Shown: one piece after another, positions 10,635 through 23,320 of the stretch
Position numbering within the stretch: position 1 is the stretch's first letter
Layout of the letters: each line of letters starts with the position of its first letter
Assembly: GCA_038503035.1 (NCBI GenBank)
Contig: JAVSML010025175.1
Location: 502,518-566,517 of the forward strand
Direction of reading: 5' to 3'
DNA: 64,000 bases
DNA from: Crocodylus rhombifer
Taxonomy: Eukaryota; Chordata; Crocodylia; Crocodylidae
Translations under genes and position numbers: made by a program
The notes under the pieces: generated by a model
Database searches by the model: none
Seen by the model: only the letters and a program-made list of their open reading frames with translations
What the model was told of the DNA's origin: nothing

Positions 10635-11490
10635 GAGTTGTGGCAAATGGGGCTGGAAGAGACCTCTAGAGGTCATCTAGTCCAGCCGTCTACCTGAGAT
10701 AGGATCATCCTTATCCAAACCATCCCAAGAAAATCTTTGTTTCACCTATTACTAAAATTACACTGGCAACCCCAGACGACCCTGCCAGACAACCACAAAG
10801 CACAGCACCCTAACCTGCCACGGTAAAGCAAGGGACAGGATGGCAGCCAGGGTCCTGCTGCTCCTGGGGTTGTTAAAATATGCTCAAGATATTAAAAGGA
10901 AGAAGGCACTACAGAAGAAGGCAAAAACCTCCACAGTCCACATCAATCTGACTATGGGTAAAATGCCTTCCTGTCCCCAAATGTAGCATCAGGCTGACCC
11001 TGAGCAGAGGGGCAAGGCCCTTGAGCCATAAACCCATGGATTTAAGTCCCAGCAAGGTCACTGGCACACCCCAGTCAAAATCCCCAGCCTTGGCTGTAGC
11101 CAACAGCCTATACTTCCGAGGAAGGCTTAAAAAAAAAACCTGACATGTTATAATAGAAAGAGGAAAAATTCCTTCCCAGCCCCCAGGAGAGCCCAAAAAC
11201 ATGGGAAATACCCATGGTAAAGCACTCCTAGATCGTCCCTCACCAATGCTTATCCAACTTCTTCCTGAACACCTCTAATGAGGGATAGACCACAACTTCC
11301 CGAGGCAGCCTATTCCATTGCCTCGCTGGTCTAACAGAATTTTCTTTATACACTTCCCCCAAAGAAACTCAGTGCCCTTGGCAGGAAAAAAAAATCCTTG
11401 CCAAGCACAGCACCAAATAGATCGCCCCATCACAAACCTTGACAGTGCCTCATCCTGCAAGAGTGCTGTAATAGGAGTTGAGAGCACTTA
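10635..11490 (-). mobile_element. CR1 LINE 3' end, minus strand
   Basis: Starts with the CR1 3'-UTR signature in reverse orientation (GGGGCTGGAAGAGACCTCTA, then GGTCATCTAGTCCAGCC). It runs through the 3' region to the ORF2 C-terminal zone (CCAATGCTTATCCAACTTC, then ACCTCTAATGAGGGATAGAC). It is the same subfamily as the minus CR1 at 40612, which shares the CCTTATCCAAACCATCC-type segments. Coding part decayed. Confidence 0.85.
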
Positions 11491-14400
11491 GCACTTGGCA
11501 GGACTGGGCCACAGGGTAAAGAACATGGGCCTGAACACTCTGCAGAGGAATCTGCTTTGACATGCATCTTTGTTTCTTCTTCCCAAACCTGCCTCTCCTC
11601 TCCATTCCTCCCCCTTCAAAACTATATTTTGTTGCTTATAGTTCCCCACACATACACACCTCATTCCTCACTCATTCCCCTATTTCTAGCCATTTCCCAT
11701 CTCTTCACACACGTAACATTTTACAATATTATTCTTAAAATAATAATGCCAAGCAAAGGTCCAAGCTTTTAAGTGTGTGACAAAGGCCAACTCCTCTCCT
11801 TTGAAAGGTCAAAATAATTTCCCAACCTGCCCAGCCACTGACTCTGTGCCCAGAGAACAGGGTCACCTACCATAGAGGTGGTGGTGGGCAGGATCCTGCC
11901 TGAGACAGACCAGTGAAAACATGAAGGTGATGTCCCTAACAGTGTAAGGAAACAAAATACCCAGAGGCAAGAAGCAGTAAGCCTGGTTCTACCTAGCGGG
12001 ACTTTCCATAAATAATTCTTTTTAAAGGATTCTTGTTGCATTATGTAAAATCTACTTTGTATTCTTATGTAAGGGAATACATGGTGGCTTTGTCAGCATG
12101 TAACAGGGATGTTCATGTGGTAAGTCTTCATTTAACCATGCACCTCTGACCACCTCACCTGCACTTTGTCCACTAATCTGTCTCTAAGCACCCTCTAAGC
12201 AGCTTCAAACAGCCTCTATATTTCATAGATAGAGATATACCATACTCCACTGAATGCAATCTCTCTTTAGAAATGCTAAATATTCTCCTGAGCAAGCGAC
12301 AGAAGAATTTCCTTTTTCAAAGAAGGATAGCTATTCATTTTAGTGTTCCCTACTGTGTGTGCTTAATTAGTTCTCTCTCTTTAAAGCAAAAAGCAAAAAA
12401 AGGAAGCTCAGGGCAAAAATCCACAGAAGCTCACACATGCACTTGTTGGCTGTCACAAATCCATGCAAAAACATCTCTTCCTCCCACATCAGCCCAAGGT
12501 TCTCCTGTATTTGCAAGCTGGAACCTCCCAAAAGCCTTTCCTAGGACAGGGTGGATTATTGGGAATTTAAACATTTGGGTTACCTGGCGTGAACATGCTA
12601 GACATTGGCCATTTTACTCTGACTGCAGTCAGCTGAGGCAGAGCACTTTAAAAGACAATGGTTGGGGTTTCCCAAAGATGAATGAAGGAGACTGGTCTTC
12701 CTGGAAAAATTGGACCATCCCACTAAAACAAAGACACCTGAAACCTGGCAACTGTGCTATGAATGCTTTGGTTGGAAGGGATATTTTCTTCCCCTGTCAC
12801 TACCCCTGCTATTTTCCATAGTGCTAACTTAAAAGCTTTCAGTACAGATTCTAATCCTGGACTTCCTACTTGTAATGTTTACAATATTCTTATTGAATTC
12901 AACAAGCTCCTTATGAGTGCTGAGATTCACGTGGCCCCTACCATCCCTACTGGAAGTCAGCAGAGAACTTCACTATGCCAGGGACTCTTCAGGTAAAACA
13001 GTCATGTCAAAGAGAGGTCTTACAAAGCTTGTTTATTTGAAAGCATCCACCACATGGAAGAGCAGGAAAGTTAGAGAACAGTGAAACACATCAGAAATGC
13101 ACTCACAGGCTTCTTTAACTTTTCTTTTTTTCTTTTTTAACGTTGAGTGTAAAAATGAACCCACTGCCATCCAGGATGCTCTTTTACCTTTTAAGACCTT
13201 CAAAAACCAAAGCCACTGGTTCCAACATGAGTCTGTAGACCTTTGGTGGGATTCTCAAATCAAGGAGATTATGGACCTGATGCAGAAAAAACACTTAGGT
13301 GTATAGCCATTGAATTCAGTGGACCTTAAAGGTGCCTAAGTGCACTGAAAAATCAGGGCCATCCAAACTAAACCATCATTTCAACTTTTCAGATTAGCTC
13401 ACCCAGATAGTGACAAAGAACTACTGGTGAGTACAACCATATGTATGCAGAGGACTTCAGTCTCCAGGACTATCAATCTAGCAACAATTTGTGCACTGTA
13501 TTTTACCTAAGTTAAAACATTCTCTCTGTTCCCCTCCAAACTAATAAAGGCATTTAGATAGCTTCAATCCCCACAAAAGTAGACACTGACACAAGCTAAG
13601 AAGCACCATTTTTTGAGACCTTGAGAGTACCAAACAATCCATTTCTTAAACCAAAAAGCACAGCAGAGATGTCCAAAGATGCGAAAGACATCACTTCATA
13701 GCATTACAACCCAGGTCCAGAAGTAGAAGCCAGTGCTCCAAGGTCATTCTCTCTTGGTAACAAGCAGCAAAAACTAAATAAGGAGGGATGGCATTAGCTT
13801 AAACCGTGAGCAAACTATTATGTATTTGGATTAAGAAAGGAAAAACCCTCCACTTCCATAAATCAGCACAGGGGATTCATCCTAGCAGAATGTTTACCAC
13901 AAAGTCTTTTAGATCCCTAGACATCTGGATAAACTAATTGCAGATTAATCAGCTTCCCAAAGTGGTGTCAAGTGATGTTACAGGATCACAAGAGTTTGGA
14001 CAGACAATCTATTTCAGATATTTTGAGTCCTCACATTAAATGTTCACAGCTCATTGGCCACTACCCCCAGGCAGGTAAATGGCCAAGATGAACACACGCA
14101 CTAAAACTGACGCAGCATGTTTTTCAAGATCACGTTTGTCTAGAATTCAGTTTTTCTACATAACTGGATAGCAAAGAATTTACCTTCAGGGGGAAGCTGA
14201 TTTTTTTTTTTTTAATCAGAAATGTTAAAAGCTGCAGATGAATCATAAACTTTGGATGATATTTGGTCATCATTACAGAAGGTAACCATGGCTACAGAGA
14301 CAAATTGATCCAGCCACACCTATAATCACCATAACTGTTGTCAAAACTGCCCTTGATGAGAGCAATACAAACCTCAAAATGCCACTTTAGCAGAATGACA

Positions 14401-16082
14401 TATTAACATTAAGTTTTCTCTTTCCACAGCATGCTCCTCCTAACTTGACTCTGAAAAGTCAAGAGAGATTGTTGACTAAAACCCCAAAGAATGCCAACAC
14501 ATGAGAGCGGAAAGACATCCATCAAGCAAACAGCAGATCTTTGCATACCAACAGAACAACGTGCCTCATTTCCAATTTTCCCCTATATCTGTCACTAACA
14601 GGCCTTCTGAATACCACTCCCCTTGCTAAAACCAGATGTCCTTCTCTCAGATCCAGTTCCATTTCTGAGTGTAGATTTATATGTCAATAGAGGTTTTGTG
14701 CCTTACTTCAACTGGGAAAACTCTACTTGTGAAGGCTAGCCCCCATGCAACCACACACAGAATATCACCTTAACTGAGATTAACACTTTGTATACACATT
14801 TATATGTGCACTGAAAGATGGCAGTCACAACTGCTAAACTGTGTGATGGAGTCACACAACAATGGCTTTTCTTCCATATGATGATCCTTCAGTACATGAT
14901 ATTATAATTATAGATACAAAAATCATGCCTCTCCTATTCTGGACAGTCTGTCAAACAGAGTTACTGTTTTGGGGAATAAAAGTTCCAAGAAAGCTATATG
15001 GGAGCTTAGCCTCTTACATTTTTTTTATTCTCTTGCATGCATACCAGAAAGTCAAAGTGATCTGACATAAGCATGAGTGTTCAGTGAGTCAAAATGCCAC
15101 AAGCAAACAGCTAGCTTATAGGCATTAAGTAGTCATATTCTTCTCATTTCATTGATAGGTATATAACTGTTTTTAACTACTTGGGGCAGACAACTCTTGA
15201 CTGAATGAAATTCAGAGGTATATCACATTATCTTAACTATTAAACACACATCCTTTTGGCTCCAGGCTGAGGCCTGCACTGGCAAGCCACTGAGTTTGGG
15301 TTTGTTGCTTTACTGTGAAGAGACATTTCAGAGAGATATCAAAAAACTTGAGTGCAGCTGTTTATGGCAGGACAATGGGGAGGGGAGGGGGATGAAGTAA
15401 GACTGCAAACAAGGGCAGGGAAGTAAGGAGCAAGTCTTTCATGAATTCCCAATCCAATTTAGCAGAATCAAGAAAAAATGGATTCTACAGGGACTCAATG
15501 ACTACAAGTAGAGGACTCAGTTCTTTAAAGTTTGTCTTATGATCATATTTCTACATGCAGAAATCTGTTAACATAAATGTGTACACCACCTTTCCCAGTC
15601 TCTGAGAAGTTGATTGTGTAGTTTTAGTCACCCCACTTAATAGTAGGTAGAATAACAAACAATTGCTCACAGGAGCCAAGTGGAGTGGGTAGTGTTGCAC
15701 AGATCTGAAGGTTTCCAATGAAATTTAAGGCCTCATATTTGATATTTATAGAAGTATTGGGGGAGTTTCATCCCATCTCTTGAACATAGTACACTGTTCC
15801 ATTTATAACCTCACTCTGTGACAGAGGTAGACAGAGTGAGCCTGCTCATTTAGCACTGTAAGAACCTCTTTCTTGCATTAAGTTAGCAGACACACAAGTT
15901 TCAATCCTGCAAAATTCTGAAGTACATGCCTAACTTAACAAGTAGATCCAGTGACTCCAACTAAGCTTCAGCAGAAATAATATGCTGCAGGAAAGACATG
16001 TGCTTAAGTATCTTGCTGAACCAGGGACACCACTAAGTGTTAACACCTTTCTTCTGTAAGTGGAGGTAATTGAGTATCAGTT
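11491..16082. other. Long intronic stretch, no supported feature
   Basis: The longest non-TE open frame of the window is here (12273-12821, plus, 182 codons), with no recognisable domain and a composition expected of chance. Scattered homopolymers (for example 14204-14213). No splice-flanked exon was recognised. Confidence 0.5.
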
Positions 16083-16152
16083 ACTCAGTAATCAGGTTTG
16101 GGTATCAGTTACCTAAATAATCAGGTTTGAGTACCCAAATAATCAGGTTTGA
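16083..16152. repeat. Short tandem repeat, about three units
   Basis: Units share AATCAGGTTTG followed by GGTAT, AGTAC or ACATC, with spacing near 25-30 bp. The repeat is imperfect and short. Confidence 0.8.
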
Positions 16153-16740
16153 CATCAGCAAAGCATGAGAACACAATGTATTACACTAAGTTTTTTAGGA
16201 GTCTGCCAATGGGCAGTCAGAATAAAACTAAATATGTAAATTTGGTCATTCCACCACCTCCCTGTTTAATAAAACATTAAATTAGACTCTAAAAAGATAC
16301 CCGAAGTCTTAAAGAACAACCCCTAAGTGCCAAGCTTTCATGTCGACATTTGGTTTTAATACAAAAGCTATAGGCAATATTCCTAGTGTGGCAACAAAGC
16401 TTTAGGTTCAGTGATCTTTGAAGTGCATAAATAAACACACATGGTCTCCATTTCAGGCAACAACAAAATGGTAATTCAGGTCGTAAAGGTCCTCAAAAGC
16501 AAAAAATAACTGAGATATTTCATTAAAGTGGACTTATCTTCACCTCGTCTCATGAGCCCTGCTCTGATATTACAGTTGAGATAACAATGCTCTGGTTACC
16601 ATAGGGTAAATCATGATATTTGGGCTCAGGTAATTAATGGGAAGGTGATCTGGGACCATCTGTGTTTCAGAAAGGAAGTACAAGAACAAATGATGCAACA
16701 ATCCATTTGTCTGTTCCTTTCCCCTGTTCGCATTGAATGC

Positions 16741-17084
16741 AGGAGATATATCTAGGGATCTACCTAAATCACGCCAGAAGTGCACTGCTCAGAGGGTCCT
16801 TTAATCTTGCTCTTTTCCTTACACACCCTCCCCCCACCGCTGATTGACCAAGGGACCCCAGCAGCCCCATCACCCACCACTGACCAGGAGGCAAAAATCA
16901 TGGCATATTTAAAACTGTAGATTTTGCCTCCTACCTAATCAGGAGCAAGTGATGAGTGGTGGGGTCCCTCAGCCAATCAGCAGAGAGGGGTGGTGCACAG
17001 GGAAAAGAGCAAGATTAAAGGAGCCACTGCACAGTGCACTTCTGACACAATTAAGGTTGATCCCTCAAAATATCCTCCTGAGTC
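16741..17084. repeat. Long inverted repeat (foldback/MITE-like)
   Basis: The left arm runs from about 16744 to 16900 and the right arm from about 16919 to 17083, around a spacer of about 20 bp. Matching blocks include CCTTTAATCTTGCTCTTTTCC (left) with its complement in the right arm, GCTGATTG, AGGGACCCCA, GCCAGAAGTGCACTG against GTCAGAAGTGCACTG, and an outer GATCTACC against GATCAACC. Identity is moderate, so the arms are old or come from two opposed copies of one repeat. Confidence 0.75.
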
Positions 17085-17159
17085 CTGTACCTTGCATAAA
17101 ACCAATGAAAAAAAGGCTGAGATTTTAAGGGCTGAGACAAGCAGCCAGCAGGTACCTGA

Positions 17160-18060
17160 TTGTGGTGGCCATTTTAGATCCCAGACCACCTATATAAACA
17201 GAACAGTTTGCTGCTGGCAGGCCAGGCAGAAACATCGCCTGACCACAAAGCTGTATGCAACATCCTGCAGGTAAGGGCAGGAGCTTAAGGGGATGGTTTG
17301 GAGGCTCCTGGTCCTGGGCATGACATAAACCTGCACCCTGCCAGGAATGGGTGGCCTGATGGGGCTCTCAGTGGCATGGGAGCCCCCAGGAAATGCCAGG
17401 CTAGTTACCACCCTGGTGAAAGGTGGATCAGGGCATCTTAATAACCCTAGCTCCCACAACCAGGTGAGTTACCCCACAGTAGGGCCAAAAAGACCAACCC
17501 ATGTTAGAGAGTGGGCCAGAGGCTCAGAAACCTGACTTGAAACACCCTCAACTGATCAATGCTGGGGCCAGGATCAGAAGGGTCAAAAGGGCCAGGGGCC
17601 CACTGCGAGGGATGCCCAGAGCTAGAAGGCCTTGGAGGTGAGGCCAGGGCCCGTGTAGCCAAAGGTCCCGGGGGGGGCACACTTGAGAGGGGGAAGAGTT
17701 CAGGGAGCCAGGCAGCCCAGAAGGAGGACAGAGTAGGCTGCCTGATTGGAGGGATCTAGTCAGGGTCTGGACTGAAGAATTCTGGGGCCCAGTGTGGGGC
17801 TAGTGATGGTATAAGAACTGTGGATACCAGCTGTGAGGCTTGGGCTGCAGTGTAGGGGAGGAACAGAGCCACAGATGATGCCCCCTGGCATAAGGGCAAG
17901 AATGGGCAGCCTCCTGCCTAATTAACATCATAATTATATATCATCAAGGCATGGCAGGCAAGGAGACAAGCAGTTGCCCATAGGAACAGGTGGGCAGGCC
18001 AGCATGAGATCTGGCCCTGAGCATGCCCACTGTTACAGGCTGTAAAATGCAACCAGATCA
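17160..18060 (+). other. GC-richer LTR-like sequence with TATA box
   Basis: A CTATATAAAC box at about 17190 follows the inverted repeat. A TATA-like GGTATAAGAACTGTGGATACC segment is near 17808, and TCATCAAGGCATGGCAGG at 17941-17958 is shared almost exactly with 35330-35346. Shared text and composition suggest retroviral or gypsy LTR relics. I could not set ends or a target duplication. Confidence 0.25.
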
Positions 18061-20003
18061 GAATGGCAAACAGTCAATATCTGAACACATAAAGGGAAAA
18101 GCAAAAGATAATCAGGCTCACCCTACTTCCCCCCTGTACCTCTCCCTACTTACTCCTCAGTTAACTTCTTGGCACTGGGGTTTTGATACATTATTCACCA
18201 GCAACAGGTACTGATCGTTGTCACAAACAGAATAGATGGACATAACTTTTCTGCTTTGTTATTCTTTTAGTCATATTAAGACCACAAATACAAGCTTGTT
18301 TCAAAAAACAACCCAAAGAACAGAGACATTCTAGACATATACTACCCATCTGAGATCAGGTTTTTACTATCATATGCTGTATACAAACCCATATTAAGAT
18401 GTCACCTCTGTCCTGAATAGCTTACAATACTAACACCCATCATCCATATTTTGACATAGCAAATTGTCCAAGGTATTCTAAAAAATGCCAAATATTTCAA
18501 ATTTCAGGATGTCCTTTCTTAGATTCTCTGCATCTGTTATTCCTAAGCCACATTTCTGCAACAAAAGGCTTTTATAAACTGTTGTTTGAATTCAGATGCA
18601 TCAATCAAACTGATGGTTTTACTACTTTCAAATACTGTCAACCATGCAGACAAACTAAACAAAGGCAAGAATTCTCACAATGTCAAGGAATCTCAAAACT
18701 GCCAATTCTCCTTTCTGAGCCACCGAAATTAATATACTGTTTGTACGGCATTCAGAATATTGCTGTTCTACAGGTCTATTTCAGAGCTTCAACACAAGAC
18801 AAAAATGCCCTCATTACAATTTGCTTTCTGACTTTCCCATATACTCCCTGCTACCACAGACCTACCTCTCCAGGAAACACATTTCACTGGTTGCAGCTAT
18901 TACAAACAACAGGAAGGTAACCCAGGAAGGTAACCCAAAAGAAACCACAGAATAATATGATTTGGGCTCTGATAAGCAGAAATTCTTCCTGGAACAAGTA
19001 ACACTGTCCATCCCAGGAGTCTTCAGATATTTGCTGTGGAATGGAGGGAAGAGTCTGGATCAACAATCCATTCAGGGTGGAGGGAAAATCCATTTCATTT
19101 GCCTCATGCCAAAGCAATTCCTCCCCTCCCCTGCTCCTTCCAAAAAAGCACAATTTCTGCTCTTCATTGCAATCTATGACTTGTGCACTTGCTCCAGGCT
19201 ATGAAACCAACAGCTGTCCTACAGCTACCCAACCTTATCCCCATTAAGTGGATCACTCTGAATGGATGGGCCCCAATGAATGTAAAATTGCTGCTGTAAT
19301 CATTACATTGCTGACTATCCCATCCTAAGATCCCAAATTTCCTCACAGCATCTCATGTGTTCTCTCATTCTCCTTTTCCAAGCCACAAGCATCAGTAACA
19401 CTTCAGTTTTAGGATTTCAAATTCAGGGTTTCCCAGCTGTTTGAAGATCAGATTTTATTAATTAGTTAAATCATTCTAATGATCATTGGCCTGTTAGAAC
19501 AAAACGTATTTGAACAGAGGGTGGATTTAAAACCTGGTTTACACCCAGCTATACTTAACAGCACCTGTTTCTCCAAGGCATATTTGTATGCCAGGATGCT
19601 AGAAGGCTCACTTAGATGTTTGCAAATGTTAAAAATGCAAACAAAAACAAACAAAAACCCCCTCATATTACTGGAAGAAGTAGCATGTTAGTTCAACCCA
19701 GCTCTGCAACATCTGTAAATATCAGCTATTCTGTAAAGGTTCAACCAGCTATTAGATAAAAGTACCAAAAAAGCCCTATATGGGGGGAGGGGAGGGAGGG
19801 GTTACTTTTGCAAGCACCCAGTGTTCTCTCCAAGATCACAGATATACACCAAGCCCAGACCTGTAGCTAGTTATAGCCAGTGGTTTTGGATTTGAGATGG
19901 CCTTGGTAGTTTTGGGTCATGTCACAGTTGGTGTCCTCATACCAGTTGACCAACTCAAGTTTGCAATGAACCTGGAGACCATTTTTCCCTCATTGCCCTA
20001 GAG
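18061..20003. other. Intronic sequence with a tiny tandem duplication
   Basis: 18912-18936 contains two copies of a 13-bp unit (AGGAAGGTAACCC). Nothing else was recognised. Confidence 0.5.
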
Positions 20004-20212
20004 CAGAGGTTGTCAACTGGGGGTATACAACATTGGAAGGCCCCAGGGGGTATGTGGCAGTGGCACGGAGAAGCTGCCAGCACTTTTTGTTTTGCTAGTC
20101 GACCAGCTGCTGGGAGACCCCCCACACACTCATTAACTGGCCACTGGGGGACTCCCTGCTTCTTGGCTGGCCACTGAGGGCACACTGACCAAAAGAAGGT
20201 TGAAAAATCCAG
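20004..20212. mobile_element. Small non-autonomous hAT element
   Basis: 209 bp flanked by a perfect 8-bp duplication CCCTAGAG (19996-20003 and 20213-20220). The left end CAGAGGTTGTCAAC and the reverse complement of the right end (CTGGATTTTTCAACC) fit the hAT CAGNGGTTNTCAACC terminus. No coding sequence. Confidence 0.88.
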
Positions 20213-20884
20213 CCCTAGAGTTATCCCCTACAGAGATGGAGCACACTGAGATTGCATTGAGGAGCACACAGATTGCATGGAGGGAAGCTCTGCTAGTTCT
20301 CTGAAGAACAAGAGAGACTGTCCATCTGGTTGTGGACAGACATAAGAGTTATATTGGGATGTTATGGCAAATTGAGATAAGCTGTTATGATGTAACTGCT
20401 TGCTCTTGTAATAATAAGTGTATTCAAACCTTGATAACTTGAACCCTGTTTTATTCTGGGTTGAAGCTGCAGCAGTTTAGCTCACTCACCCCACTGTAGT
20501 AGCAGGCATACATAATAGTTGCATTCTAACAGCTGATGCAAGATCCCAGTCCAAATTGGTCCTCTCCTTTAAAAGCAGTAGGAAGGTATATTATTCATTC
20601 ATAGACTCTTGAACTATCAGTATGGTATATTTCATGAGCACTGAATTACTAGGAAGAAAAACTAAAATAACTCCTGCATATGATCAGCTTCACCATTCTC
20701 CTCCAGATGGGAGAGCGCCAAACTGTTCCTCCAACTACTCTCTCTTCCTCACACAGATTTTGGGTTGTTCACAGTAACTGGAGAAAAATAAAAAATTACT
20801 ATGTACTTAATATTCCCTGGCTGTTTAGCCCCCAAACACAGTAGTGCCAAAAAGCAGTTTTACACTGAAGTTTGAGAGACCGGT

Positions 20885-21012
20885 TTACACTTTTGCCTGC
20901 ATTCACAGACGTGACTCATCAGGTTCATCAACAGAGTGCAGCAATTTGAGTTTTAAAGTTTTGATTTTCTTTTTGTCTCAGACCAACACAGCTACAAAAT
21001 AGATCCCTGAAA
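20885..21012 (+). repeat. Fragment of a dispersed repeat ending in an AGACCAACACAGCTAC segment
   Basis: The tail AGACCAACACAGCTACAAAAT with nearby CCCTGAAACTTGA resembles the tail also seen, reversed, at 35700-35735 (GACCAGCACGGCTACAACAC). Assignment is tentative. Confidence 0.45.
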
Positions 21013-22419
21013 CTTGAGCTGGCGTTTCTAGTCCCATTTGGACGTAAACTCCAACAAGCAAAACATCCTGCATGGCATTTGCCCCAAAAGATTGTGAAAC
21101 TACTGTTAACCAGATTTCACAACTCCCAAGAACAGATCAGGGAATAAGTGAGACTGGCAGGTCAAAGGTGACCCAAAATTTCAATTCTGCACAAACAAGC
21201 TTTTGTAATAACTGAGATGTAGAGAAAGACACTTCCGTGAAGCTTCAGAAACTCATAGAACAAACAGGAAGCAACCAAAATTCAACCATAACGATAGTTC
21301 TTCACAAACATCCTCTTGTAGAGTTTGCTATGCAAATTTTAAAGCATCATACTTGTGTCTGAAAATCAGAACGTGCAAAACTAGAAACTATGCTTGCAGG
21401 TTCAACTGACTATTCCATTTAACTGGAATTCAGTTAAAAATTTGATGTTTACAATTAATAAGATTTTACTAATAATCTGAATTGTGACCTGTAAGCCCAA
21501 TGAAAAGGCTTTCTTGGAGTTTTCTTAATTTTAAAATAACTGTAAAATCTGCTTTTACATATTCTCAACATTCACAGAGGCATTATGGCCCACTGCCTTT
21601 CCCATCTTGGGGAAAGGATTCTTTCATCCTTGGAATCAATCCAACATCTAATTATGACTCCCATAAAAGAACTGATCATAATGGTGTCAGAAGTTTTTAT
21701 CTCAGTGCACAGACCCACACAAATACAAACACACCCACCCCCTTCTAGAGGCCTATCAAGATCTCATCTTCTGAACTTGCTACTGGCTATATACCATATT
21801 CATAATTTTTTTAGCTACAGAAACTCTTAAAGAACTGCATTGATGTGGTACATTTTTAGCACTCATTAGAGAGAAGGATTTATAGCACTGGTTTAGAGCC
21901 AGCCTCAATGCAAAGTATCATTATGCAACTGTTATCTATACTGCTGCCCCAATGCTTCTTAATCCTGTGAATTGCACCATCCCCTGCTAGTCTGTTCTTG
22001 GGTCCCTTTAATAGGCAGCCAGCAAATATCACCGACTTTTGTCTAGTTCCAGGGTGGTTTGGCAAAATGTGTTTCTTCTTCATGCATAACTTCTCTCTTC
22101 CTCTGGCATTTTAAATGTCAAGACATGTAGCTTCATATGAATATCAAGGAAGTCACTATGTAGCGGGCCTGATTCTCATTTGCACAAAGGCCACTTGATA
22201 TCAATCTGAAGCTGAAAAAGGACCTTGGTGTACATGAAAATGAGATCTGCTACTCCAGTTCCCAGTCTCTGCAGCAATCCCTACTGGTTTCCAGTCTCTA
22301 ACACCTTGTAAAGACACTCCCCATTACATTTCCTGTTCACTTCCTACTATTTCCACCATTCCTTCTCATTCAGATAAAGCATTCAGGCTCTACAATTCCC
22401 AAGGCATCTTTACACATGC
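21013..22419. other. Intronic sequence, nothing identified
   Basis: AT-rich, with short shadow frames only. Confidence 0.5.
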
Positions 22420-22735
22420 TCCAGTGGGGGTGGGGCAAGTTTAATTAGAGCAGCTCTCAGAAACTGCTCTAATTAAAGTGCCCACAGTGTCTCATGCATT
22501 CAGTGTCCCATGCTTCAAAATGGCAGCGGGGGCACTTTAACTAAAGCTAGTTTGACAAGCTTTAGTTAAAGAGCCTCTGCTGCCTTTTTGAAGTGCAGGG
22601 ATGCTGAATACAAGATGCTGAGGCAGCTGGAGTGTATTAACTAACATGCTCCTGCAGACTCAGTTAATTGAATCTGCTCTGATGCATGCTAATTAGCAAA
22701 GTCAGAGCAGGCATCAGCTGTAGGTGCCCCAGGTT
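22420..22735. mobile_element. Hairpin-rich MITE-like element
   Basis: Contains a 14-bp perfect stem (TTTAATTAGAGCAG at 22440-22453 with its complement at 22464-22477) and a 13-bp perfect stem (CTTTAACTAAAGC at 22535-22547 with 22559-22571). A GCATGCTAATTAGC segment follows. The repeated TTAATTAG/TTAACTAA motifs resemble internally palindromic MITEs. Outer ends and TSD not settled. Confidence 0.6.
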
Positions 22736-22811
22736 CTAGTTCACCCCCACATTTTCCACTCCTTACTCTGCAGTTCCAGTGTTCCTTCTCAAAAGTCTCC
22801 ACTCCTCTAGC

Positions 22812-23320
22812 CACGAGTTGGCAACATACAGCCTAGAGGCCAGATTCAGCCCTCAAAGTTGGACCCTTTACCTGTGCCTGCGCTCATGCCTGTGGTGAAG
22901 CCAGGCAGCAGAGAGCTGCATCAGGGCCAGGCAGCATTTCCAGCTGTGCCTACATCACCGCTGCTTCCCCCCACCCTCCCAGCTACACTCTAACACTGGC
23001 CAGGTGGTTTTGGCAGCACAGCAGCAACAAGAAGCGGCTTTCCCTACATCCATACAGCTGGGAGCTACACCCATGGCACTGCCACTTCCCCCAGCCCCCC
23101 ACTCCCTGGCTGTAGCATAGGTACAACCTCCACCTAGTGGGGAGCTGCACCAGGATCAGATATCTGCAACCTGCATCTAAGCTACTGTCACTTCTTGCCC
23201 CCTCAGCCTCCCAGCAGTCTTGGCACAGCTTCCAGCTGGTAGGGAACTGTGCTAGGGACTGGCAGCTTCTAACTGTGCCTGTGTTCTGGTTCATGGTTTG
23301 CAAAAAGTTGCCAGCCACTG
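22812..23320. mobile_element. hAT element, non-autonomous
   Basis: The left end CACGAGTTGGCAAC and the reverse complement of the right end CAGTGGCTGGCAAC are similar. The flanks are CTCTAGC on the left and CTCTAAGC on the right, consistent with an 8-bp duplication that lost one base. The interior is GC-rich, with an open frame of 111 codons lacking transposase motifs. Confidence 0.72.

Noticed and set aside
12273..12821. 182-codon plus-strand open frame, the longest outside recognised TEs
   Set aside because: No recognisable domain, no flanking splice pattern, and the length is within chance expectation for both strands of 64 kb. Not reported as a gene.
16083..16152. CRISPR-like spaced repeats
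   Set aside because: Only three imperfect units with irregular spacing, in vertebrate DNA; a small tandem repeat.
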